From: Fasciolopsis buskii
Lineage: Eukaryota; Platyhelminthes; Trematoda; Plagiorchiida; Fasciolidae
DNA length: 64,000 bases
Reading direction: 5' to 3'
NCBI GenBank assembly: GCA_008360955.1
Contig: LUCM01006846.1
Coordinates: 1-64,000 of the forward strand
Part shown: positions 46,501 to 58,250 of the stretch, piece by piece
How the letters are laid out: each line of letters starts with the position of its first letter
Numbering within the stretch: the first letter of the stretch is position 1
Position numbers and translations under genes: made by a program
Notes under the pieces: generated by a model
What the model saw: only the letters and a program-made list of their open reading frames with translations
Databases searched by the model: none
Told to the model about the DNA's origin: nothing

Positions 46501-48802
46501 CTGTATTATGTGAAATTACTCTACCTCCGATGGGATCAAGTTTACCTTGCGTTGAGACCACCAACATTTCGAAGTCCGGTCTTAAGCAATAACCAACAAA
46601 TCCAGTTTAAATTACAGCCGCGACAGATATGAAAATTTCTCTTACAGGCAAACGTAAACTGCCCAGTGATCGAACAATTCAAAATGGATGGATCTGTACA
46701 AGCACTGCAATTGTTCATTCTGACTGGAAATCGAGTAGCGCTGCTTAGAAATTCATTTTTCTTCGGCTTCCAGTTCCCGGCGCAGATGGAACAGCTTGAT
46801 TTGGACTATAAAATGCCTCTCCATCTCGGCTCACAGTGCCCTGTGCAGAGACAAAAACCAAGTGTACTAGACAGACCATTCTCTAAAAGCTGTCAAATAA
46901 TATTCATGAAGAAATCTGAACTACAACTAGTGCAAAATGCAGTTCCTGAAAGTCAGCAGCAAACATTTTTGAATATTGACAGTTTGGACGCAGTAGTTTC
47001 AGTAGTATATTCCAACTTCCACTGAACAGTGTGTCATCTTAGTTATAGATAAACCTTTTGTCCACGTAATCAAGAATCGTTCACAAATAAGATAAAACAA
47101 TCACTTTTCAAAAGTAGCTTTGGCAAATTGGTGCTGTTAAAAACTAATTGCTCGAACTGTTTATCTATAAGTAAAGTTTACTTTTTTTAATCTTGATTTG
47201 ATGTCAATTCCAAGAGTTCCATATTTGTACCCAATCCCAGACGAGCTCGCTTTGAGACAGACGGTCATCAAGAAAATGCCAAGTGCTATTGAGTTACATT
47301 GAAACCTTTCATTTAAGCGTTCTTTTACTGATCGTCCAGAACTTTATCTAAGTTGAAATGTTCCGCCCAAACGGACAACTTATTCCCATCTTGCTGTAGT
47401 AAAGTTTACGGGAATGTTTGCCAGCAAGTCCGCAAATTTTGCCAAAAATGTGGCTGGTTAAGATACACAACCATTTTTTGTTCTGACTGACGAACTCATT
47501 GTGAATTGTTAAGTATCATGTTGAATTGAAGAAGACTAACGAGACATTAAACAGTCCATTTGCAAACTGTTGAGATTGGCTATTCTGTGTTACTTCTAGA
47601 AAGTGATCATGCCCACCTGATTTGATGGTATTCTGCAACATCTAACTATAATCAGCCCAAAGTGTGCACCGGAAACCGGAATGCAGTTTTCGGTGAAATA
47701 TTCAACATTATCGATATAGAACTTAGTGGGTTTCCCGTAATTAAACCCTACACGAAGAAAGTATATCAATATTAAGACATTGTTCACATCTAACCGTCCG
47801 TGCAGCAAGAACTTGTCGTTCTTTCCCAAGAGAACGAAATAACTTAATTTATTTAATTCTCGAACTACCAGTCAGTACTTGAGATTGTTAAATTCCTCAC
47901 TACTTAGTAAAAATAATGAAAAAGCCATAAAAAACGGAAATATTGTGGGATGATTCAAGCTAAGGAACCAAAACACGGAAATAAGAACAGATGTTGAAGC
48001 ATGTCCATTGGAGAACTCGATCGTGAAGAAATCTTCTTCCATTCTATGGCTTCAATGAATTACATAAAAAGTGCGACAAGATAAACGACTTGCTCCGAAA
48101 GTAAAGCAAAAGGAAAACCCCTAATCTCTCACCCCTCCATGAACATGAACCAAAGCCGACTTTGCTGACCCGTGACACTTGGGCTCGTCAACTCTCAGCG
48201 CAATCAAGATCGTTTCATCATGTGCCAGCTGAAGCACAATGATGCCTAGTTGAATCCGAAAAGCCTGATTAATTTTAGGTTTAGCAGGGGAATAAACACG
48301 ATGACCTCAGCTATTGCTAGTTCAGGCTAGTCACCTCGGCTGAACTGTGCCCACCACGACTATTCTTGGGCTCACGACTGGAGGATCTCAGCAAAATCGG
48401 GGCAAACGGACGAGGTAAAGTGGGTTGAGTCAGTCCAAAATTCAGATGAGAACGCTAAGGGAATAAAATGCAAGTTCCATCCATGTGCTCAGTGCTTCCT
48501 GAAGCACTGGAATCCGTCATTTCATCCTCAGGCAATCGTCACTACGGTCCTAACATTGAACGACAAAGCTGAATTGGTCTTGTTAAACGTGTTAGGTTGC
48601 AGTTTGTCAGCTACATGTATTGAATTCAAATGGTCATATTCTGAGCAAAACAGACTTACACCGTCTACTGTGAGGAGATAGGGTCTGATTTGTGGAGACG
48701 GCTTCCGTTTATCATAGGTGTCTTTCAGTAATCCACTGACCGCTGACAACTTAGAGAGTCAAATTCACCCTACAGAACTGTGTTCAAACAGACCCTCAGG
48801 TA

Positions 48803-48960
48803 GTGAATGATATAACGTTAATAACACAGCGTTGTTGGTTGATGTAATGTGCCAACAACGCTGTGCTAGTAAAATTATATCATTCACAATTAAAACCAAC
48901 ACATGGCCTATCGGTTTTTCCATTCAATACTTGCGTCATTTGGTCCTGAATCCCTCAGAT
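48803..48960. repeat. Palindromic repeat family, copy 3 (opposite orientation)
   Basis: Arms 48803-48836 and 48854-48891 (gtgaatgatataac... and ...ttatatcattcac) pair with mismatches and an offset. The flank to the right (taaaaccaacacatggcc, then ggtttttcca and catttggtcctga) is the reverse complement of the left flank of copy 2, so this copy lies in inverse orientation. The central hairpin with gaaac is missing, consistent with an internal deletion. It lies in the large intron of the C2-domain gene. Confidence 0.7.
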
Positions 48961-51520
48961 CCCTACGAGGAAGCTGGCGGAGCAGGCTTTCAAGGTGCTT
49001 CTTTTGCGAGATATTTCGGACCGCCTAAACTCTCTTCGTTCTAGATTTCATTAAGTGATGGTATTAAGAGACAACAGTGGAGAATGTGCGATTTTGCGAG
49101 TGCTTTTTGAGTCATTCAAAAGGCAGCATACTGTGTAAATATTATCATTTCAGACGAAGCCGTATTTCATCATTTTGGTGGGGTACATCACAAAATTCAA
49201 GTGTACTGGACACAAAATAACCCGCAAGTTGAATGGATATACATCGCTGTTTCGACCCAAAAGCAATCGTACAGTACGGCAGAAACGGTATGACCCTTAG
49301 CAGACATTAATTCTTCCTTGAAACCCGCGGGAGTCAGCCCACTGGTTAAAGCTCGCATGCTTTTTGCCATGTCATCGATTGACAATCTGCAACCATCTTT
49401 CAACCAGTACCTTACTCGGAGAGCAGCGTATGACGAGGCAGTCGTTTTGTGGGCATGCGCAATTTGAGTATCATTGATCACATTTAGAGGCTGTAGTAGA
49501 GGCTGCAGTACGGTCATTTTTGCTGTGTGGCTCATAAACTTGGTTGTTGAGAACAGATTTACGAAGGATTTCGGTGTTTGAACTCGAATATCTTCGTGCT
49601 ATTGGCGAAATGTGACGGGAGGATTTCTTCGCCAACTTGGAGTTTAAGCTCAAAATACTAGACCCTAAGGCTCAACTGTTAGAACCCAGACAGAATTTGA
49701 ATAAACTGTAGTGGCTGAAACATGTTTTGCGTTGTTGAGTTTGAACGCGATAGCGCATTCTTGACTGGGCTGAGGAATGATGAGTAATTGTGCTACCAGC
49801 AAGCAAAGTCAGCTCCTGCGAATGTTTATATTATGGATTTCTGTTTTGTTCCAGTTTCGAGCCGTTTCGCTAAACTTGACTCAGTCTGCATAACTTAAAG
49901 AGAGGCTAAATGCGAATGCCAATAGTACAAGTGCCAATTCGATTCGGCCCGACAAGTAATAAAAAGATAAAGCATGATTGTAACTGAAAGAATAGGTCTG
50001 ACTAGCAGTGTATTCTGACGTCAGCTGAGTAACCCATATGTTTGAAATTGGATCATTTTCAGGCCTGAGGACAAGTGCGCCAGCCGACCGAGTCCGCAGA
50101 CTGACTGAAAGTGGTCTGATTATGTGATGCTCTCAGAAGCGAGCGGAGGTGACATTTGATATGAAGACCAGAGACTAGACAGTAAAACCGTCAGATGCGG
50201 GACAATCGACTTACGAGCCTTCCGTTGTGTGGACCTGCATAAACCATTTCATTGTAGCAATTAGAGACTTATGTTTAGAGATCAGAGATCATTTTCATTG
50301 TTCTCGTTTGAGTAAACAGGGTAGCAGTGAACGAGACTCAAGAAGACCAACTGAAGCATCTTCGTTTTATATAGAACGAAGCAAATTTCCAAAAGAGTGA
50401 CTGAAAACATTTGAACTTCACTTCGGAAAGACGCGGCGAAAGAAATAAACAGTGCCATCCTTCGACACCAGGTCAGCAGGAGACAGCAGTTTGATCGGAC
50501 GGCAGCTTTCGAGACAGTTGAAACAACTGAGACGATTAATACTATAGGAAAAACAAAACGATCCTCATAGAAGCAGATCCTGTAGCAGCTAGACTGTTAA
50601 ATTTGGAACGCTCTAAGCAACGTGATCTTGTGCAAACTTTGTTGCTTTGGCCAGGAAAATTAATGCAGTAAACGCTGATCCATGTTTAATTCCAACCCAG
50701 ATATTTTCGAGTCAGTTTCACATTCACACATGTATCTGATTTTCTTCGCCTACACATTTCGATACATGCCTCCATTCACACCTTGCCGTTTGCCATGAAA
50801 CCAAGGTCAGTTGCCAAGCTACGAAATTTGTTACACTCCGTCACATTCTGTGAGAGACAGCTACACATTTTCACCCTATTATCAAGTACTGTGCATGTCA
50901 ACGGCTAAAGCGATGTATTTGGGAAGGGGAATTTTTCTCGTCCAAAGCCTTCTTGGGGTAAAGTGTTTCGGAGTTTTCAATGAAATCCGTTGTTAGCATA
51001 CGAAGCCCCGTGAAATTCACTTTGGCTTTGGAAAAGAATTTCCGTAATAGGAACAAAACTTCGGTGGACCCCAAGCCCCACGCGTAAACAGAGTCAGTGG
51101 TGGTTAACCGCAAGAAATCTACGGAGTTCATCGCACACTCTATGAGGGAACGGAAAAACTCATTTACTACACCAGATTGTTTGTATAATTGCCCAGCAAG
51201 ACGTACACTTGAGCGCACAATCACGAAAGAACAGCTTTACTGTACTTAAAATAGTTCGGTTTTCCAATAGCCTCAACCTTGAGATTCTGTTTCTTACGTG
51301 GTTTCAGAAAATAAACTGCACGGTAATCTCGTAGTTCTAATATTCTATGCATCCTTTTCCAGAACGAAACTTGAAGAAACAAGGAAGTAGGAAATCAGAA
51401 GAAAAGCTTGAATTCAGTTATTTCGCGTCAACGAAGTACGCTTCCCGCTTTCAGCGAGATCGTCTTGAATTGACAGTAAGAGGAGAAAGTTTCTTTATTT
51501 GGATCGTTTTTCCAGTACGT

Positions 51521-51541
51521 GTACACACACGCACACACACG
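51521..51541. repeat. (AC)n microsatellite
   Basis: Short gtacacacacgcacacacac tract in the intron of the C2-domain gene. Confidence 0.8.
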
Positions 51542-52094
51542 GAATGCAATAGATGAAATTTAAGATTTTCCAGAATACTGACCTAACACCCCGAAATGAA
51601 GAGCTGTTTCTGAAATTTGTCAAGATGACCGGTCTCTTTTATCTATTGTTTGTCAATCAACTGTAATATTTATTTAAGATGGCCTGAAATATTCAATGCA
51701 CTCCGGAAAAATGGTGGGGAAAATTTTGTGAGAAGATGAACGCACTCGAATCAGAAGACGAGAAGAGTTCGTCATCGTCATTAAACATTCGAGAACCATC
51801 AGTCAAAACTAGTAACCATAAGAATGTTCAAAACCGTAGTTACTTTATTCCCTTTGCACACACCAGTAAAACTCGTGCAACTCAGATTTTCGTAAAATTA
51901 TCTTGTATAACGAAGGTGATGAACACTTTCGCAGGGATATTACGTGCTATACACACGAGAGAAAGGCCTTTTCTGATCTAGACAAAAAAGGACAAAACTG
52001 GGTGAAATAATAAGCAGATTAAGGATGGACTATTTCATAAACATTTCGGATTGAAATACGTGCAACTATGCAGAATGAAGAAAAGCCAACTTAC

Positions 52095-52255
52095 AATTTA
52101 ACAAACGGATCCGAAAGGCCATTCTGATCCATGGAAGCGAGGTCTGAGCATCGGATGACCTCGACGCATAGTTGCCTCTTCTCTTCCAGGTATCGCAAAC
52201 CTAACTGAATTTTACCACGCGTTGGACAGGCCAGATCAAATTCGCCTCGATGTAG
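52095..52255 (-). CDS. Rabphilin/Doc2-type protein, exon (linker and start of C2B)
   Basis: A 161-base exon, phase 0 at its start, donor att|gtaagt (GT at 52094-52093), acceptor attcctgaaag (AG at 52257-52256). It encodes 53 residues: LHRGEFDLACPTRGKIQLGL, then RYLEEKRQLCVEVIRCSDLA and SMDQNGLSDPFVK, plus two bases of the next Leu codon. RGKI starts strand 1 of C2B in rabphilin and Doc2. MDxNGxSDPFVK is calcium-binding loop 1 with both Asp residues kept. No start codon lies inside, and the frame is closed upstream by a TGA four codons before the exon's first Arg, so splicing is required. Confidence 0.93.
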
Positions 52256-52965
52256 CTTTCAGGAATAGGGCATTATGTTGTAGACAAAACACCAGTCATT
52301 CAAGAGGAATCGCATTCAAACAGAATGAGCACGAACTAGGTTTGAAAACAATAACTGAATTACAGCTAAATTTTTTGCAAAGAATAAGAGAACAGTTCTA
52401 ACCTCGCAAACAGCCTGATTGTGCATACCATTATAGCTGGTCCAAAATCAATTTCTCCTTTACGACTTGTATGCTTATGCTCATATCACAAACGAGGTCA
52501 GACTCACATCCCAGTCCGTTTTGCTGATTGATTCGATGTTGGAAAGACAAATTTTGCAGTCAGATAAGGGATACTGTTTCTTACATGAAAAGGTTCAGAC
52601 TAACTCCTACTCGACTTTAAGGTTTTGACTACACTTGTGAGCTCCTGAGAGTTTATGAAAGTGAGGAACCTTCATATGCTGAATTGCTTAACGTGCAGGG
52701 AAAGTTACTTATTCACCTCCAATGACTAATTGTTTGTTGCTGGCAATCGATTCCGCTTTTAATTTATTATATTCCTGTAAATATTTACGTTTATCTACAT
52801 TTCAGTCTAGCTTCGATGACTTACCAATTTGAACAGCAACAAAGAAAACCCAATTATAAATGGAAAAATTCACCTAGGCACTAGGTATCAAAAATCCGGT
52901 TCCATGCACTAGAAGCAAACTTGTGAAATGCGCTAATTGGGCGATTGTCTCTATGACAGATGATT

Positions 52966-53012
52966 GCGACCAAGATTGCTTGATAAGCGGAAGGTCGCGG
53001 GTCCCAGTCCGG
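52966..53012 (+). repeat. tRNA-SINE relic, B-box block
   Basis: The block aaggtcgcgggtcccagtcc is close to aaggtcgcgggttcgaatct at 30441-30460, with gcgaccaagattgcttgata before it as a possible decayed A-box side. It suggests a second copy of the same SINE family in the intron of the C2 gene. Confidence 0.35.
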
Positions 53013-55870
53013 CTAGTGATGCCGACTCTTAGATGCGTACGGCGTAAGTGAACTTTACATTCGGTGGGATATTTGGATTTTCGTGACACCGGAGAAGCGA
53101 GGGAGGATTTGACAACACATCCATATGCGCCAATCAATGACCAGAATGCACATAAACAATCTCGTGGCTAGTATGATTGGTTACGTAACAAGGTGAAGCG
53201 AAATCGTTTAGGTTGTGTCAGCTGCAATAAAGGTTTTAAACTCCTGCTAAGGTATTCGACGTGTAGGCGCCGTCTGACTTTATGTTGATACTATTCAGAT
53301 TTAATTCAAGTCAACTTAACTCCGGCCAGACGGAATATTTTCAAACTATTTTTATATATGGTTTATTTTTCATGCCCTAAATCTGCATAACTGCTGATGA
53401 ATGCAATTGTCTGAGGATGGACTAAACGAAGTGATCTTCCCAGTGGATTAGAATTCATGTCCGATTTCAAAATGATTGGAGGTGCTTAGCGTGAGATTTT
53501 CCGTAATCCGTTTGAAGTATGCTCCCACGAACTTAAATCGTACTTAATCAAGATCGCCCGATAAAAATGACAGCGAATGAAGTGGAGAAGAGACCGATAA
53601 AAGCATTGCTCTGTGTAAACCTTTTCTGTCATTCACAAGGCCGATTCAGCGAGACCGACCGGTCCAAATCACATGAAAAACTCAGAATAGGAATGAAATT
53701 TCTGTAAAAAATTATTCAATGGTAAAATTTTCAGTTTTTTCTGGACTGAAGTTGCTTTGATCTCCGCATTCAACTCCACAAAAAGATAACAAGAACGTAT
53801 TTCCACTAAACAAACCCACATTTGAAATCGTTGAAGGTACGGATCGTTTATTCAGCGAGTTAACTAACCCACAGCAATGTAAATTGCTTTGGTGCAGCAC
53901 AGAAGACACGCGAACCACTGAATAATGGAGGAAAAATGCTGGTAGTCTCAACTTCGGTTTTCTTTACCAAGTATATTTTCAGAGCCTAATAAATGATTTC
54001 TTGGTGGCCAACGTTTATTTCGTGCAAACTTCGCAGAATCCGAAATACTACCTTGATTGTGAGCTGCGTGATCAAACTGTGTAAAAACTAATTGAATTGG
54101 ACTGCAAAATCACTCAGCACTCAGCACCTAACAGCTCAAATCATGATAAGAAATCACACCGATTATCATTCCTTAGCCAAAACCATCAGCATCCCATGAT
54201 GATTGAAGCCTGGGTGAAACCTTTTGTGTCAAATATGATAAACCAAAATGCCACTGGAGTTTGATACTAACGTCCAATTGTAAATTAACACTGAGTCGTT
54301 ACGGAATCGCCAACGTCATGGATCGAAGAAAAAGTAACACCTGCAATCTCATAACAGTAGAAGGCCCACTTGCAAGATTCGTATTAAGTAGCCTAGCACA
54401 GGTACTCGACTTGTGTGAGAAGATATCCCTGGACATGGCTGAAAAGAACTGGCATGGATAACTCCCTTCACGAGCAGAGTTTAAGAGGTGGTGAATATTC
54501 ATTACAACGGGTCATAAAAGTGCTGTAAAGTGATTTCGCGACACTTATTGAAGAATAGAAATCAGAAGTTACACGATGGAATTTTCCGATAATATGTGAA
54601 CCACACCAAACAATTTAATTATTGGGAATCGCCGTCGGCCTTACCGCTGAGTTTACTGAGGTCTAGACCTTGGCCACCACTTCCGGTCATCTATACACTG
54701 TCCGAATTCATAACAGCACATGACAAGATGGACGATGTGTTGTCTAAACAAACTGTATGCCAGCCACCGATGACAGTTTGAAGATCTCATTGTTGTTGGG
54801 GGTTACTCATCGTAATCGGGACAGTGGAAAGTCACGTTTGGCAGAGGGGTTTTACAATAAAGTGAGTATCGTCTCCGAGGTAAATTGGCTAAATATAAGG
54901 GCTCCAGTTTTACCGGCTGGTAAGGTTACATCTTCAAGTCACACTGATTCTGGTGGCAGGCCGTGAGTCACAGGCTTTGGTGCTAGTTACTAACGCGCGA
55001 TCATGCGGTAGGCAACCACTGGAAAATTTTGTCCTATAATAATCAACAAATTATGGAGAGTCAGGAATTTGCAACAGCATTAGATGAGTCAACGGTAGAT
55101 CAGATCCTGTCCGGTATTTTCGAATTGTTATGTCACATTTGAAATCCAGTTACACACTAACTCCTTTCTGGATCCGTTTCGGTGAAGTAAACAAGAGCTG
55201 AGAGGAGGACATAGCTGAGAGAAGATAGTCACATTTTGAAGCCCCCATGATGGTATTAAAACATTATTGCCCGAGGACTGTAAAAAGGGTTGTGTGATGT
55301 AGGCAACTGAAGAGAGTAGGGGATTTGCTGTTTGATCTAATCGTTAATTAAGCTTGTATTAAGTTTTTCGCTCAGAAAATTCACCCAGTCACTGGTTCGT
55401 ACTCACTAATTCATTTCGTAGAATGTGAGTACTCTCGCGAATCATATTTGAAATAAACCTAGGAAATGAGCCACCTCACGCCGGCAAATATGACTGCTCA
55501 ATCTTAGTTCAGTCTGAGAGAATGGCACAAAATAGCTGGAAGTTAGGCAGCATCGCACTAAAATTCTTGAGATTTAATTCCCGTTGTATTCGTTTGTCAC
55601 CGGTTAAAATTACATTTTACAACACTTTGAAATCACCATTTTTGCTTCAAGAAAATAAAGTTAATCCGCTTTAGTAACATTTTCACGCATGACCATGTTT
55701 GAAAAATTGCCCGAATTGTGTTGCTTTGTTGATACGAAATTCATCTGATGCCAACAATATGAAATTTGTCCTTAATAAGATTTTCGTTTGGATTTCAGTT
55801 GAACACAGTTGATTTTCCACAATACTGTTGACCAATAAATGAAATAACGCTTTGTGACAAAAAGAACCGT

Positions 55871-55922
55871 GTGTATGAATCAGGACGAGGCTCGTGTCTT
55901 GTATCCCGTGTCATTCATACAC
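55871..55922. repeat. Inverted repeat with 12-base arms
   Basis: gtgtatgaatca (55871-55882) and tcattcatacac (55911-55922) match in 11 of 12 positions and enclose 28 bases. On the minus strand the neighbourhood also contains gacgaaagcccgaaacatct. No function assigned. Confidence 0.5.
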
Positions 55923-56900
55923 TATGTATCAGTCAAATTGGGGATTTCGGACAGATGTTTCGGGCTTTCGTCAATCCAAGTGAAACCCCGAATATGGAAC
56001 ATTGACACAAGACTAAAATTTCGATCATGAGCTAAAGGGAAACCGTTGCAACAAATCATTTGAAAAGCTTACCAGGTCTGACACTCATATTTCAAGGCTG
56101 CAGTGAAAATGGAAACTAAGATCGATCGCATGGCTATTGTACTTGTAACACACCACTTCTGTTCTACCCTGCAACATTGCTAAAGTTCCGGTCGATTTGT
56201 TGGAACAAATAAACCTTCCTAAAATACAATGTCAGAATCTGAGACTGCCTATAATCAAACTTTTTTAATAATCGTTTCTCGGCAGATTATTATTTGGTAA
56301 TCATTAATCCTTTAACTAGAATAAAAATCGACAAGGATGGAGATTGCCTACTACTTTCTACTTACTGTTCACTTCAGGACACTGTAAATTCGAGAAGGAA
56401 TTTTCAATCAAGGCGCATATCAACACAATTTTCGAAACACAAAGCGACTGATTCACCTGAACAAAATATGAATGTAGCGCTTTGACCTTCTAAAAAATAT
56501 TTTGCTCAAGCAAGTCACTATGACAACAGGATGATAACTTAATAAAAAGCTGCGTAAAATGTGTCATGTACTAAGGCTAGCTTAAATTAAGTCATGTCAA
56601 TAAAGGTCTTATCTAGATACCACCTTCTAGGTGTACTGTCAACTGATTGACAGGTGGTTGTTGTACGTTCGCAATTTGATGCAAATCACTTGATGCGAGA
56701 GATGAAACGCACGTCCCAGACGCATTTTGCCCTAGTTCATTGGAGCGATTCTTATAGATGATAACCAGCGAATTCAAATTCGAAAATTATGGATGCATGT
56801 AATAAATCCAAATCAATCACCAAACGATCGTACCAGAATCAAGAACAAATCTATATTAGCGAAGATTGTGATGCATTCCCATAGATCCCCGTGAACTCAC

Positions 56901-57024
56901 CGGTTTTCGTGGCCCCAGTGGCACAGCAAAATCTGTCAAACGATCCGAAGTCAGACGACTTAGCGAAAGCCAGTATTCACCAAGCCAATCGGAGCCATAC
57001 AGATCCTCGTCGAGGACGGCAAAC
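56901..57024 (-). CDS. Rabphilin/Doc2-type protein, exon (end of C2A)
   Basis: A 124-base exon with acceptor catcgtattttgatcag (AG at 57026-57025) and a perfect donor (ccg|gtgagt). After one base of a split codon it encodes FAVLDEDLYGSDWLGEYWLS, then LSRLTSDRLTDFAVPLGPRKP, ending in phase 0. LDEDxxGSDxLGE is calcium-binding loop 3 of a C2A domain (three Asp kept), equivalent to the rabphilin VCDEDKFGHNEFIGE region; the following L-x-x-L strand and the S-V-P-L-like end fit C2A. The first two thirds of C2A and any Rab-binding zinc-finger N-terminus are not found between 57.1 and 64 kb, so the gene continues beyond the window's right edge or across a long intron. Confidence 0.88.
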
Positions 57025-57128
57025 CTGATCAAAATACGATGAACAAAATCCAATGGACGATGAGAATCAATTCAGAAGAGCAATTATCAACTGCTTTCCT
57101 GCTAGTTCAAATGTCTCCGAAGTCTTGT

Positions 57129-57174
57129 GCGTTTGTGTGTGTGTGTGTGTGTGTGTGTAAGTGTGGGTGGGTGC
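57129..57174. repeat. (GT)n microsatellite
   Basis: About 26 bases of pure GT (to 57158) followed by gtgtgggtgggtgcg. It lies about 100 bases upstream of the C2A exon in the intron. Confidence 0.9.
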
Positions 57175-58214
57175 GTAAGCCAATTTGAGCTCAGTGTCAA
57201 CTGTTCAGGTTGTTGCGCCCACATGGACGGACAAGAACTGGACTAAACACACTTGATGGGTAGCATGAATTGTTTCTGTGCTCACAAGAGGTCGAAAATA
57301 CGGTTGAAGATAATGACTTCGGCTACGAGTGGGACAAAACACTTGAGTAGAATTGACAACCTTTCTTGAACTATGCAAATTAAAGGAAAAGTGCTTGTTT
57401 CACACTGCGCGGTTTGACAAAACTGGTTAAGAACTCAACTTCTAGCTGATCGTAATCAAATTAGATGACAATCTTCACACCTTCGTGTTCGCAGTAACCT
57501 CGTTTGCTTTACCGAAGAATTTTGTAAGCGTGGAAACACCGGTGCAGTTTCGGTTCACTTATTTTAGCTGCGCACCGGAAGCAACGAATTGGAATAAACA
57601 AATTATGATCTTATATCAAAGCGGTAATCGATTCATGTCCATCGTGACTGGGTCGCTATTTCCTGTCAGATAGAAAGAAACTTGTTAAAAATCGTTTTTC
57701 CAAGATTTCCTGTCAATTATTATTGAGGTTAATTATATTTTGTTTTGAACTCCCGTGCACTTACTAGAGCAAAAAGTAGTTGATGAAATGGTTTCACTCA
57801 AACAAAGACGAAATAATTTGATCTCATTTGGGCGAAGTTGGCAGGTAACCATTGGCATTCATTAGCATTAGAGCAGGGAATAGTTTGACTGTCTGATATT
57901 TACACAATGGTTCCATGAGCGATTTTGGGGCGTTAGTACTCAGACAAAACACAGTTTGGTAGCCGGTGTTTCTAACCATAACAGAACACTTATCCAGCTT
58001 ATGCAAACAATCGGAAACTCTAAAATGCCATCGGACGGAATAGCGTGACGATCGATCACTAGTTCCAAATGGTTAACCATTAATTACTCGGATCATCCAA
58101 TTCCTTTTGTTTGATTAAATGAGAGAAGCAGGTCTGCCCCTATAAAAATAATAATACTAAAATAATGATTTTGCTTCCTTTGTTCGATATGCCTGAAATA
58201 TTTCATGAAGTTGT

Positions 58215-58250
58215 CTCATCTACTAGAAGGTAGCCAGCTGAAACGTTAAC
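58215..58250 (+). other. CGAAACGTT-like motif, possible Penelope-type end relic
   Basis: ctactagaaggtagccagct is followed by gaaacgttaac. The order short hairpin (ctac...gtag), then GAAACGTT, parallels the motif in the palindromic repeat copies 1 and 2. It is only suggestive; no endonuclease or RT sequence lies beside it. Confidence 0.25.

Larger units (their letters stand above)
43530..52094 (-). other. Intron of the C2-domain gene (8.6 kb)
   Basis: Donor gtaagt at 52094 and acceptor at 43530. It contains copy 3 of the palindromic repeat (48803-48960), an AC microsatellite and several motif-free open frames on both strands (46666-47025 +, 49197-49653 -, 50898-51224 -). None has splice or domain support. 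Confidence 0.8.
52256..56900 (-). other. Intron of the C2-domain gene (4.6 kb)
   Basis: Donor gtgagt at 56900, acceptor at 52256. It holds a SINE-like fragment (52966-53012), an inverted repeat at 55871-55922 and motif-free open frames. The joined reading phase needs no further exon here, though an extra linker exon cannot be excluded. Confidence 0.75.

Noticed and set aside
46666..47025. 119-codon + strand frame as a nested gene
   Set aside because: No domain, no start context or splice evidence; antisense within an intron.
47596..47829. Minus-strand frame with GAHFGLIIVRCCRI, resembling the first strand of a C2 domain
   Set aside because: It lies between the exons at 52095 and 43529, whose junction already completes a codon and the domain; adding it would break C2B.
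49197..49653. Two overlapping minus-strand frames (112 and 60 codons) as an exon of the C2 gene
   Set aside because: They are in the large intron, have no C2 similarity, and the exon junction around them is already complete.
57824..58006. Minus-strand NANGYLPTSPK as a possible C2A loop 1
   Set aside because: The Asp residues needed (MD and DP) are absent and a stop follows at once; no splice site supports it.
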